A DNA stretch of 49,003 nucleotides from Candidatus Woesearchaeota archaeon (GTDB lineage Archaea > Nanobdellota > Nanobdellia > Woesearchaeales > UBA9989): contig DUKZ01000019.1 of the NCBI GenBank assembly GCA_013329045.1, forward strand, positions 1 through 49,003. The letters are read 5' to 3'. Below are positions 23,740 to 31,868 of the stretch, piece by piece (within the stretch, counting starts at the first letter, position 1; every line of letters begins with the position of its first letter). The translations under genes were made by a program, and so were the position numbers. The notes beneath the pieces were generated by a model that worked only from the letters and a program-made list of their open reading frames with translations, was not told where the DNA came from and ran no database searches.

Positions 23740-25014
23740 TTATGGTAAGGTTTTCTTTCCACCCATATAAGGCCATAATACTTCTGGTATTGTGATCGTG
23801 CCGTCTTTCTGCTGGAAGTTCTCGATGATCGCGACCATGATCCTGGATGTTGCAAGGGCAGTATTATTGAGTGTATGGACAAGCTGTTTTTCTCCCCCTT
23901 CCTTGCCGAACTTGATGTTGAGCCGTCGTGCTTGGTAATCAGTGCAGTTTGAGTTCGATCCCGTCTCCCGGTATGCTCCCTGGGAGACAAACCACGTTTC
24001 AATGTCATATTTTTTCGCAGCGATAATCCCAATATCTCCTGTACAGATGTTCACCACATGATAGGGGAGGCCGAGCATCTCGTAGAGCTCTTCTGCATTC
24101 TTCTGCAGTTCTTCATGGATCCTCCATGAGTCCTCCGGTTTGCAGAAGATGAATTGCTCGATCTTGTAGAACTGATGGACTCTAAATATTCCTTTGGTAT
24201 CTTTTCCATGGCTGCCGGCTTCCTTTCGGTAGCATGGTGAGATCCCTGCAAGTTTCAAGGGCAATTCTTCTTCACTGATCACTTCATTCATCATCAGTGC
24301 TGCCATGGGATGCTCTGCTGTTGCGATGAGGAAGAGGTCTTCATCTTCGATCTTGTAGAGCACGTTCTCAAAGTCAGCTAGGTCAGTTACCCCCTCATAT
24401 GCCTTTCGTGAGATCATGTGGGGCGGGCTGATTGGGATAAATCCCTTCTTGACAAGATGGTGCATCGCAAACTGCTGGAGTGCCATGTCCAGGAGCACTA
24501 ATCCTCTTTTGAGATACGCAAACCGTGCTCCTGATATCTCTGAAGCTTTCGAAAGGTTCGCAAGATCATGTTCCCGTAAAAGGTCCACATGGCTTTTGAG
24601 GGGATATCCTGGGTTTGGGATTTTGCCAAACGTCTTCACGACAACATTTCCCTCTCCACCTTCGCCGTAAGGGACGCTCTCATGCAGCAGGTTGGGGAGG
24701 GACATGTGGATGGTATGGCATCTTCCCTTCAGTTCCTCTACCTCGATCTCTTTTGAGGTGATGATGCCTGGAAGGTCCTCTGCTTTTTTCAGCAGTAAAG
24801 AAGCGTCTTTTCCTTCTTTCTTGAGGGTTCCAATCTCCCGTGAGATCTTGTTCTTTTCAGCCCGTAATTCTTCTAATTCCCGGAGCAGTCCCCTGTAGCG
24901 CTTGTCTTTCTCGAGGAACTCATCGAGCAATGCGATCTTTCCTGGCTCTTTTCTTCTTTCAAGGTTTGCCCGGACAATGTCTGGCTGTTCCCTGAGTAGT
25001 TTTATATCAAGCAT
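23740..25014 (-). CDS. serS: Seryl-tRNA synthetase
   Basis: The start at ATG 25014 gives MLDIKLLREQPDIVRANL, the standard N-terminus, and a 424-aa protein of normal length; upstream codons are spurious. Residues about 30-100 form the antiparallel coiled coil that contacts the long variable arm of tRNA-Ser. Class II motif 2 is GISPCYRKEAGSHGKDTKGI with FRVHQFYKIEQ following; motif 3 is TLNNTALATSRIMVAIIENF. Both catalytic motifs are complete. It is the common SerRS type, not the rare methanogen form. A TATA box shared with the divergent transporter lies about 25 nt upstream, so the message should be leaderless. Confidence 0.96.
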   Translation of the reverse strand: MLDIKLLREQPDIVRANLERRKEPGKIALLDEFLEKDKRYRGLLRELEELRAEKNKISREIGTLKKEGKDASLLLKKAEDLPGIITSKEIEVEELKGRCHTIHMSLPNLLHESVPYGEGGEGNVVVKTFGKIPNPGYPLKSHVDLLREHDLANLSKASEISGARFAYLKRGLVLLDMALQQFAMHHLVKKGFIPISPPHMISRKAYEGVTDLADFENVLYKIEDEDLFLIATAEHPMAALMMNEVISEEELPLKLAGISPCYRKEAGSHGKDTKGIFRVHQFYKIEQFIFCKPEDSWRIHEELQKNAEELYEMLGLPYHVVNICTGDIGIIAAKKYDIETWFVSQGAYRETGSNSNCTDYQARRLNIKFGKEGGEKQLVHTLNNTALATSRIMVAIIENFQQKDGTITIPEVLWPYMGGKKTLP

Positions 25015-25032
25015 ATCCCATCTTAATGCATA

Positions 25033-25047
25033 ATTATTTATATAGCT
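25033..25047. promoter_or_regulatory. Overlapping divergent TATA boxes between serS and the NSS transporter
   Basis: The stretch ATTATTTATATAGC can be read as a TATA box on both strands (minus strand GCTATATAAATAAT). The start codons at 25014 (minus) and 25065 (plus) each lie about 25-28 nt away. Expression of the two genes is therefore likely to be mutually exclusive at the level of TBP binding. Confidence 0.6.
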
Positions 25048-25064
25048 TTTGCACGTTTTTTCGT

Positions 25065-26349
25065 ATGCGAGAGCATCTTTCAAGAATCGGCTTGATCCTG
25101 GTAGGTATTGGTTCTGCGATTGGCCTTGGTAATATCTGGCGTTTTCCCTATGTTGTCGGAACGTCGGGCGGCGGCGCATTCCTCATTCCATATCTTATAG
25201 CTGTCATCTTATTTGGCCTTCCCGTCATCATGATCGAGCTGGCTGCAGGAAGAAAATTCCAAGGCTCTGTTGTCACCACGTTCAGAAAGATCAAGTCATC
25301 ACTCGGTCCGTTGGGCATTCTTCCAGTGCTCATCTGTTTGGGCATACTCAGTTACTACCTGGTCATTATGGGATGGGTGCTTGCATTTGTCTATTTTTCC
25401 TTTGTCGGCTACCCCTCGTTTGATTCATTTACATTGTCAAATCTTCCTTTCCTTTTTTTTCTCATCTGCCTGTTTGCTGTGTTTCTTGTCGACCGTCAGG
25501 GGATAAAGAAAGGGATCGAGAAGATATGCAGGCTGATGATGCCCCTTCTCTTTGTATTCCTCCTCTTCCTTATGGGAAAAGCGTTGCTTCTCCCAGGTGC
25601 AAGGGCCGGCCTCTTGTTCTACCTCAAGCCTGACCTCTCTGCCCTCTCAGACCCAAAGGTATGGGCGCTGGCTTTTGGCCAGGCATTCTTTTCCATGTCT
25701 GCTGGATGGGGCATCATGATGACTTTTGGCAGCTATATGAGGAAGAAAGACTCCATCATCACATCATCGCTCTGGATCGCAGGCGCTGATACCCTAGTAG
25801 CTCTCCTCGCAGGCTTTATCATCTTCCCCATTGTCTTTTCATTTGGCATGGATCCGGCGGCAGGTCCACAGCTGGCATTTGTCACTCTTCCCGCGATCTT
25901 TTCTGCAATGCCTCTTGGCCACTTCCTAGGAGGACTTTTCTTCACGCTCCTCTTCATTGGAGGGTTTACATCAGCGGTTTCCATCATTGAGGTATGCACG
26001 ACTGTCTTTGTGGATGAATCAAAGATTGACCGAAGAAAGGCTTCTGCATTTGCAGTAATATTGACATTATTCCTTGGCATCCCCTCGGTGCTCAGCTATG
26101 GCGTTTCCTCTCTCCTTGTTTGGCATGCCCTTCCTTGATTTCATGGACTTTGCTATCGGGACAATCCTCATTCTCCTGTCCGGAGCGCTCATCACTCTTG
26201 CGATATCCTGGTATATGCCAAAAAAAGAGCTGCTGGGGGAGATTGATCATGGCCGCAGATGGCGCATTCCTGAGCGTATCATTCCTTGGGCGCGCTTTGT
26301 CCTTCCTGCTGGTCTGCTGGTCTTGGCTCTGTTTTCTTTGTTTGGATAA
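25065..26349 (+). pseudogene. Neurotransmitter:sodium symporter-family transporter, frameshifted near its C-terminus
   Basis: The first frame (25065-26138) begins MREHLSRIGLILVGIGSAIG and contains LGNIWRFPY, the unwound TM1 signature of NSS/LeuT transporters, then about nine further membrane helices including FSMSAGWGIMMTFGSYM (TM6 region). It ends abruptly after GIPSVLSYGVSSLLVWHALP. The expected continuation, LFGMPFLDFMDFAIGTILIL and the last helices, is read in the +1 frame up to the stop at 26349. A single missing base around 26103-26126 would restore one protein of about 427 aa. It may be a real pseudogene, a sequencing error or, less likely, programmed shifting. The NSS family imports amino acids with Na+. 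The end overlaps the convergent phosphatase by 71 bp. Confidence 0.8.
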
Positions 26350-26902
26350 TATCCTTGAGCACATCCCCGTCACAGACAATGCCAAAATCACAGAACGTGT
26401 TTTGTTGCATCCGCTCATGCGCTTCAGGCAGCATTCCGAGCAGATGTGCAAGATACAGGTTGATCACAAGCCCGTGAGAGACGACAACAATTGATTTTCT
26501 GTCATACGTATCCTCTAGTTCGCCAATCGCAGAAGAGAAACGCTCAAGTGCATCAATTCCCTTCTCCCACCCTCTCACGGACGTATAAAGGCGGGTCATG
26601 CATTCCCTCACCGTGTCTTCAAAAGCATCTTTTTCAAGGAATCCAGATGCATCCCTGTTGAGCTCTTTTAATCCTGGAAATTTTATGACTGGTTTTTCAA
26701 TTTTTTTTGAGAGGAAAAGAGATGTTTGATAAGCTTTTTCTTCTTCTGAACAAATAATGATATCCATTCGCTGGAAAACATTGTGCTCTGCGATGCGTTC
26801 TGCCTGCTTCTTTCCTTCTTCAGAGAGCACCCATTGGGAGACAGGTTTAGTCTTATCTACTGCTGTTGCTGCATGTCTGAGGAAGTAATAGGTGTTATTC
26901 AT
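26279..26902 (-). CDS. Histidine phosphatase (phosphoglycerate mutase-like)
   Basis: The 207-aa product begins NTYYFLRHAATAV, with the phosphohistidine motif RHA where RHG is usual. A second catalytic His lies in SIVVVSHGLVINLYLAHLLG, and the acid loop near residue 80 is KELNRDASGF. These are the marks of the histidine phosphatase superfamily (cobalamin-phosphatase/PhoE-like); the substrate is not evident. The C-terminal about 25 residues are polar and Pro/Gln-rich and overlap the transporter's 3' end on the other strand. It follows dph5 by 12 nt in the guaA-dph5 operon. Confidence 0.82.
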   Translation of the reverse strand: MNNTYYFLRHAATAVDKTKPVSQWVLSEEGKKQAERIAEHNVFQRMDIIICSEEEKAYQTSLFLSKKIEKPVIKFPGLKELNRDASGFLEKDAFEDTVRECMTRLYTSVRGWEKGIDALERFSSAIGELEDTYDRKSIVVVSHGLVINLYLAHLLGMLPEAHERMQQNTFCDFGIVCDGDVLKDIIQTKKTEPRPADQQEGQSAPKE

Positions 26903-26914
26903 CGTTTTTTTTGT

Positions 26915-27676
26915 TCATCCTTTCCAAATTTCCAGCATTTCCTCTTCAATGAAATGAAGATCCCCTGGAACTATCAGGCAGTGGGGTGGTTTGCCAAAAT
27001 CCATGCCGAGAAGCTCTTCTGCTGTTCCTGATCGAATGAGCATATCTCCACAGCCAAGCCGTGCGCACCCAACACAAAGTGTTTGTTTGGTAAAGCCATT
27101 GTTTTTTCTCTTTTCAGCAGCAGCAATCATGAGGGCAATGGCTTCAGGAACACTCATATATCTTCCCTCATCCGCTTTAATGTCAAGCAAAAAAAGGGTG
27201 TGCAAACCTCTCTGCTTATTCTCAAGAAAACCTTCAAAGAATGAGTCTGGAGCAAATCCCTTGGATGGATAAGGGATGGACACTGTTTTGCCAAATGTAT
27301 ACAGCTGTAATCCGGTTATGCCAATTGCCGTCATGATAGAGGCATTGAATATCACCTTCACGGAGACATTCTTCTTCCTGGAATCAAGGATGATATCTGC
27401 ATGTGTTGTAGCAGAAAAAACATCACCAATGATCAGCAGGGCCACATCATGTGTTCGTGCCTCGAGGGTGATCTTCTCCCTCTCGTTCTCAACATCTTCC
27501 CGTTTCAGAAAGACGATCTTTTTCCCATATACTTTTTCTAGCTCATCGATGCTGCAAGACATCAATGAGGTATAGCCTTCAAGGTACACGCTGTGGCATT
27601 TCCTGATCGTCTCTAATCCTTTTAGGGTGATGTCCTGTGCATCAGAAAGGCCAATGCCGATGAGGTAAAGGGTCAT
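26915..27676 (-). CDS. dph5: Diphthine synthase
   Basis: The product transfers methyl groups from S-adenosylmethionine to the modified histidine of elongation factor 2 in diphthamide synthesis, a pathway confined to archaea and eukaryotes. The 253-aa length and motifs fit: MTLYLIGIGLSDAQDITLKG, VYLEGYTSL, LLIIGDVFSATTHADI, IFNASIMTAIGITGLQLYTFG, and VGCARLGCGDMLIRSGTAEEL. The GDVFSATTH segment is the SAM-binding GDPLxATTH loop with V-F in place of P-L. It is 46 nt downstream of guaA and 12 nt upstream of the phosphatase, probably one transcript. Confidence 0.95.
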   Translation of the reverse strand: MTLYLIGIGLSDAQDITLKGLETIRKCHSVYLEGYTSLMSCSIDELEKVYGKKIVFLKREDVENEREKITLEARTHDVALLIIGDVFSATTHADIILDSRKKNVSVKVIFNASIMTAIGITGLQLYTFGKTVSIPYPSKGFAPDSFFEGFLENKQRGLHTLFLLDIKADEGRYMSVPEAIALMIAAAEKRKNNGFTKQTLCVGCARLGCGDMLIRSGTAEELLGMDFGKPPHCLIVPGDLHFIEEEMLEIWKG

Positions 27677-27722
27677 GTTGCCGCCTCATCAAGATTTACC
27701 ATCTCTTTCATCTCAGGAATGT

Positions 27723-29249
27723 TCATTCCCATTCTATCGTTCCAGGAGGCTTGTTTGTGATGTCATACACCACCCTTCCAATCTCCCTGATCTCATTTGT
27801 GATGCGGGTGGATATCCGCTCGAGGATGTCATGGGGCACGTTCGAGAATGACGCTGTCATGAAATCTGTTGTTGTGACGATCCGAACGGCAATGATATCC
27901 TTATATGCCCGTGCATCCCCCTGCACCCCGACGGTCTTGCTTGGAAGGAACACGCAGAGTGCTTGAGATGCTTTATCATAATATCCGCTCCTGGCAAGCT
28001 CTTCTTCCATGATCGCCGTTGCTTCCTGGACGATTCTTGCACGATCGCGTGTTGGTTCTCCGATGATCCTAATAGCAATGCCAGGTCCCGGGAACGGGTG
28101 CCTGCCAATCAGCTCTTTTGGCAGCCCCAGCTCATGGGCAATTGCCCTAACTTCATCCTTATAGAGCCAATCCAGCGGTTCGCAGAGTTCAACATTCAGT
28201 TTTTCTGGCAGCCCTCCAACATTGTGATGCGATTTGATGGTCGATGCATGTTTTGTGATGCCAGACTCTATCCTGTCGGGATAAATGGTTCCTTGCACGA
28301 GCACCTCTGCGCCTGTCTTTTTTGCTTCTTCTTCAAAAACATCGATGAAGAGCTTCCCGATCGTCTTTCTTTTCACTTCAGGGTCTCTTGCCCCTGATAA
28401 GGCAGAATAAAACCTTTCTCGTGCATCGACAATATTCAGGGTGATTGGCCAGGAGGAGAATGTTTTCTTCACGAGTTCTGGTTCATCTTTTCTCATGTAG
28501 CCGGTATCAACGAAGATGGCTGTCAGGTTCTTGCCAATCGCCCGGTCGACGAGTGCTGCTGCGGTGGTGCTGTCGATTCCCCCCGAGAGCCCGATGACCG
28601 CTTTTCGATCGCCGATTTGTTCCTTGATCTTCCCGATGATTGTTGGCACCATCTGGGCAACATCATGGTCTTTTCGTGCCTTGCAGATGTTTTTGACAAA
28701 ATTCTTGATGATCCTGCCCCCTTTCACGGTGTGCGTCACTTCCGGGTGGAATTGGACAGCAAAGATATTTTTCTCTGTATCCTCAAATGCAGCGATGGGG
28801 CAGTTCTCTGTGCTCCCGATAACATGGAATCCTGGTGGCAATTCGCTCACGGTATCACCATGGTTCATCCACACGATCTCTTTTTCTTTGAGCCCATTAA
28901 ACAGCCTGCTTTCTTTTGGCATAAAATTTGTCAGCCCAAACTCCTTTTTTGTTCCGGAAATTACCCGTCCATCAAGGTATTGGGCAATGAGGTGATGCCC
29001 ATAGCAGATGCCAAGCACGGGAATGCCAAGGTCAAAGATGCCTTTGTCGCATTGGGGTGATCCTTCTTCAAACACCGAATCAGGCCCGCCAGAGAGGATA
29101 AGGCCTTTCAGTCTTTTGTTCCTCTTTAGTTCTTCAGCAGAAGCATCGCAGGGGATAACCTCTGCATACACTCCAAGACATCGTACTCTGCGGGCGATCA
29201 GGTGGCAGAGCTGGCTGCCAAAGTCCATGACGAGAATCTGTGCCTTCAT
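27723..29249 (-). CDS. guaA: GMP synthase (glutamine-hydrolysing), fused form
   Basis: The 508-aa product makes GMP from XMP, ATP and glutamine. The N-terminal class I amidotransferase has ILSGGPDSVFEEGSPQCDKG, the nucleophile Cys in PVLGICYGHHLIAQ, and the His/Glu of VQFHPEVTHT. The ATP-pyrophosphatase P-loop VIGLSGGIDSTTAAALVDRA follows near residue 215, with the dimerisation domain (HPFPGPGIAIRI, KPPGTIEWE) at the end. Many euryarchaea split these into two genes; here they are fused, as in bacteria and some DPANN. A TATA box (ATTTTATAAAAC, about 29268-29279) lies about 25 nt before the ATG. Confidence 0.97.
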   Translation of the reverse strand: MKAQILVMDFGSQLCHLIARRVRCLGVYAEVIPCDASAEELKRNKRLKGLILSGGPDSVFEEGSPQCDKGIFDLGIPVLGICYGHHLIAQYLDGRVISGTKKEFGLTNFMPKESRLFNGLKEKEIVWMNHGDTVSELPPGFHVIGSTENCPIAAFEDTEKNIFAVQFHPEVTHTVKGGRIIKNFVKNICKARKDHDVAQMVPTIIGKIKEQIGDRKAVIGLSGGIDSTTAAALVDRAIGKNLTAIFVDTGYMRKDEPELVKKTFSSWPITLNIVDARERFYSALSGARDPEVKRKTIGKLFIDVFEEEAKKTGAEVLVQGTIYPDRIESGITKHASTIKSHHNVGGLPEKLNVELCEPLDWLYKDEVRAIAHELGLPKELIGRHPFPGPGIAIRIIGEPTRDRARIVQEATAIMEEELARSGYYDKASQALCVFLPSKTVGVQGDARAYKDIIAVRIVTTTDFMTASFSNVPHDILERISTRITNEIREIGRVVYDITNKPPGTIEWE

Positions 29250-29473
29250 AGCTGCCTTGTGGATCGTTGTTTTATAAAATTTTCTTAAGTGCGATCCTGC
29301 GGTCAGGAGGAATCACCAGCAATGCTAGCTGTGTTTTTTGTTACAATTCTGTATGAACCACTCGGCCAAAATTTTCCTTTCCCTCAGATACCTTTATAAA
29401 CTCATCCCCTTCCCCGGGCTTCAGACATAGACGAATTTCCACAAGAGTTCTTTTATGTACTAGGAGGAAGAAT

Positions 29474-29785
29474 ATGGATAGCGAGAATGACGGCGGTTTT
29501 GGAAGCCGCGACGGCCCTCGAGGAGATAGACCCCGAAGTGGTGGTTTTAGAGGGGGCGGAAAACCACGAAGTGGTGGCTTTAGCTCTGGTGGGGGAAGAC
29601 CCCGAAGTGGCGGTGGCTTTAGCTCTGGTGGGGGAAGACCCCGAGGCGGATTTGGTCCGCGCGAGATGCACAAGACAACCTGTTCTGAGTGCGGTCAGGA
29701 GTGCGAAGTGCCATTTAAGCCAACAGAAGGAAGGCCTGTCTTTTGCAAAGACTGTTACGCTAAAAGAAAAGCTTCTGGTGAATAA
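29474..29785 (+). CDS. RGG-rich zinc-ribbon protein (zf-trcl-like)
   Basis: The 103-aa product has an N-terminal Gly/Arg/Ser-rich part (RPRSGGF and GGGRPRGGF units, residues about 10-62), then a zinc ribbon CSECGQECEVPFKPTEGRPV followed by FCKDCYAKRK: CxxC, spacer with P-F-K-P, CxxC. This ribbon is the short zf-trcl type found in many bacteria and archaea next to RNA-binding low-complexity tails, so RNA binding is likely but inferred. GGAGG at 29463-29467 is the ribosome-binding site, and a TATA box CTTTATAAAC ends near 29401. Two exact 33-nt copies (29573-29605, 29612-29644) encode part of the repeat. Confidence 0.82.
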   Translation: MDSENDGGFGSRDGPRGDRPRSGGFRGGGKPRSGGFSSGGGRPRSGGGFSSGGGRPRGGFGPREMHKTTCSECGQECEVPFKPTEGRPVFCKDCYAKRKASGE

Positions 29786-29805
29786 GCACCAACTTTTCAC
29801 TCATT

Positions 29806-29850
29806 ATTTTCTTTTTTTGTTTTTTCCTATATTTTTTCTTCTATATCTTT
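29806..29850 (+). terminator. Poly-T termination tract after the zinc-ribbon gene
   Basis: Runs of T (TTTTCTTTTTTTG, TTTTTTCC, ATTTTTTCTTC) begin about 20 nt after the stop at 29785, without a strong hairpin, as is usual for archaeal RNA polymerase termination. The convergent ligase gene ends at 29891. Confidence 0.6.
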
Positions 29851-29890
29851 TCACATTCTTTCTATAGCTTTTGTCCCCTTCGGAGGTTTT

Positions 29891-31807
29891 TTACTGTCCC
29901 TTGAAGGCTTTCTCGACCATCTCTTGTGTGCTGGCATCTTCAGCTGTCCGATCTTCCCGAAGGCCAACTACGCGAGGAAAGCGAAGAGCATACCCTGATG
30001 TATAAGTAGGTGACTTTTGTATCTCTTCAAACTTCACTTCCAGGACAATCTTTGGCTTCACGATGACATGCTTTCCTTCCTGCTTCACGATATTTTTCCT
30101 CAATAGTTCTGTCAGCTCGGGAAATGACAATCCTTCTTCTTCTTTTTCTTTGACTCCAGTCCCAACTTTTCCCACCGTAAGATAGTCCCCATTCTCCTCC
30201 CTGCATGCAAGGGTAAAAGAGGTCAGCCAGGTTGCCCGTTTTCCTTCTCCCCATTCTGCTTCGACAACGACGAGGTCTAGGGTGTCCATCACTGGCTTGA
30301 TCTTGATCATCGTTCCCACGCGTGATCCTGGCTGGTAGGGGGCATCAAGGTTTTTCATCATGATCCCTTCGTTTCCAGCAGCAAGGCTTGCCTTATAGAA
30401 TTTCTCCGCTTCTTTCTCATCCGAGGTATTCAGATGGGTAACGGGGAGAATGACCCGTTCTTTCTTCGTAACAATCTTCTCGATGACCTCTCTTCTCTCT
30501 GAGAATGATTTGCCAAGATAGCTTTTTTCATTGTGCATGAGCACATCAAACACGTTTACTTCGACGGGGAACTGTTTTGCCGTCTCATGGATGTCATATT
30601 TTCTCTTGATGCGCTGCGAGATATGCTGGAATGGCAGGTATTTTTTTGTTTTAGCATCATAGCCCGCACACTCCGTGTCAAGAATGAAGCTTTTTCCGGA
30701 TACATGTTTCTTTACTGCATCAACAACATCTGGGAATTGTGCGCTGACATCCTCCAGCCTTCTGGTATACAGGATGATCTTTTTCCCATCGTTGTGGATT
30801 TGGAGGCGAAACCCGTCCAGCTTGTATTCAACAGCAGCCGGTTTTCCAACCCTGGAGAATCCATCGCTGATTGTTGCTTCTTTCTGGGCAAGCATGACCT
30901 TAACAGGATTTCCCGTTTGCAGGGTCAGCAATTCCAGCCCTTTTTTGTTATTCTTTTTTACGGCTGCTGCAACAATGCCATAATCATTTGTCAGCTCATA
31001 TGCTTGCTGGATGAGGCCAATGAAATAATTATAAGCATCTCGAGCTGTTCCTTCATCAGGGGTAATAACAAAATCAACACCTGAAAAGCCCTGCTCCTTT
31101 TCTAGGTCGTCAGCTATCATTATTTTGAGCACTTTTTTCCCTTTAAATGATTCTATTGCCCTGGAAAATGAGCAGCTCAACTCTTTCCCGCAGGAAAGGC
31201 ACGCTGTGTTCTTTGGATTCCATGAGCCGCAGGAGTCGCACGAGAAGAATATCCCAACAACGGTTGGAAAGTATGCCCAGGCAATCGCATCCCGAATTGT
31301 CCCCTCGCCAATCCCTACACGAAGCACTTCCAGCACCATCCGGACAAGGTATCTTGCTTCTTTTGGTGTAGCAGAGGTGAGCAGCTCGGCAACTAGCGCT
31401 GTTTTTCTTTCGACTGACCCTTGCCCTTCCATCTCGGGCAGTTTTCGCAGGTTTTGGACAACTTTGTCGATGGTGAGCTGTTTGGAAAAAAGCGTGCTTT
31501 GTGTCTTTTTCCCCATAACCTTTTCCGCAACAATGCCAAGATCTCCTGTTTTTTGCCATTCATCTTCTATCTTGGCAGGTGGAATCCCGGATGCTGTGTT
31601 GATCGCTTTCACAACCAATCTCGACGCCATCCCAAGTGTTCGCTCATCAGCAGAAGGAAACACTTTTCCTTCGATCAGCCGGATGATGTATTCTAGGTCT
31701 TCAGCTGATGTTTTTTTGAGAAGCTCTGCGAGAAGATATGTCTTCTCGAGCCGCTTTGATGTCGCATCAAGCTGCTCATAGACATCAACTAGGTCTTTGT
31801 ATCTCAT
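29891..31807 (-). CDS. lig: ATP-dependent DNA ligase with an inserted zinc ribbon
   Basis: The start at ATG 31807 gives MRYKDLVDVYEQLDATSKRL, the normal N-terminus of archaeal ligases. The 638-aa product seals nicks in DNA. The adenylated Lys329 lies in VEYKLDGFRLQIHNDG; other nucleotidyltransferase motifs are LDTECAGYDAKT, NEGIMMKNLDAPYQPG and MIKIKP; the OB-fold end has EVKFEEIQKSPTYTSGYALR. Archaeal ligases are usually about 560 aa. The extra length is an insertion at about residues 184-260 in the DNA-binding domain, between DAIAWAYFP and QQAYELTNDYG. It carries Cys190, Cys193, Cys203 and Cys206 (CDSC...CLSC), a zinc-ribbon pattern. A weak promoter (CATTAAAACC) lies before the start. Confidence 0.93.
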   Translation of the reverse strand: MRYKDLVDVYEQLDATSKRLEKTYLLAELLKKTSAEDLEYIIRLIEGKVFPSADERTLGMASRLVVKAINTASGIPPAKIEDEWQKTGDLGIVAEKVMGKKTQSTLFSKQLTIDKVVQNLRKLPEMEGQGSVERKTALVAELLTSATPKEARYLVRMVLEVLRVGIGEGTIRDAIAWAYFPTVVGIFFSCDSCGSWNPKNTACLSCGKELSCSFSRAIESFKGKKVLKIMIADDLEKEQGFSGVDFVITPDEGTARDAYNYFIGLIQQAYELTNDYGIVAAAVKKNNKKGLELLTLQTGNPVKVMLAQKEATISDGFSRVGKPAAVEYKLDGFRLQIHNDGKKIILYTRRLEDVSAQFPDVVDAVKKHVSGKSFILDTECAGYDAKTKKYLPFQHISQRIKRKYDIHETAKQFPVEVNVFDVLMHNEKSYLGKSFSERREVIEKIVTKKERVILPVTHLNTSDEKEAEKFYKASLAAGNEGIMMKNLDAPYQPGSRVGTMIKIKPVMDTLDLVVVEAEWGEGKRATWLTSFTLACREENGDYLTVGKVGTGVKEKEEEGLSFPELTELLRKNIVKQEGKHVIVKPKIVLEVKFEEIQKSPTYTSGYALRFPRVVGLREDRTAEDASTQEMVEKAFKGQ

Positions 31808-31868
31808 GGAGAAAACCTTTTTCTTTTGGGTTTTAATGGTTTGTGGTTGGCAGGCTACTCTTGAGAGC

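Noticed and set aside
29341..29673. Proline-rich minus ORF opposite the zinc-ribbon gene
   Set aside because: Complement of Gly/Arg repeats; the plus-strand frame has a ribosome-binding site and zinc ribbon.
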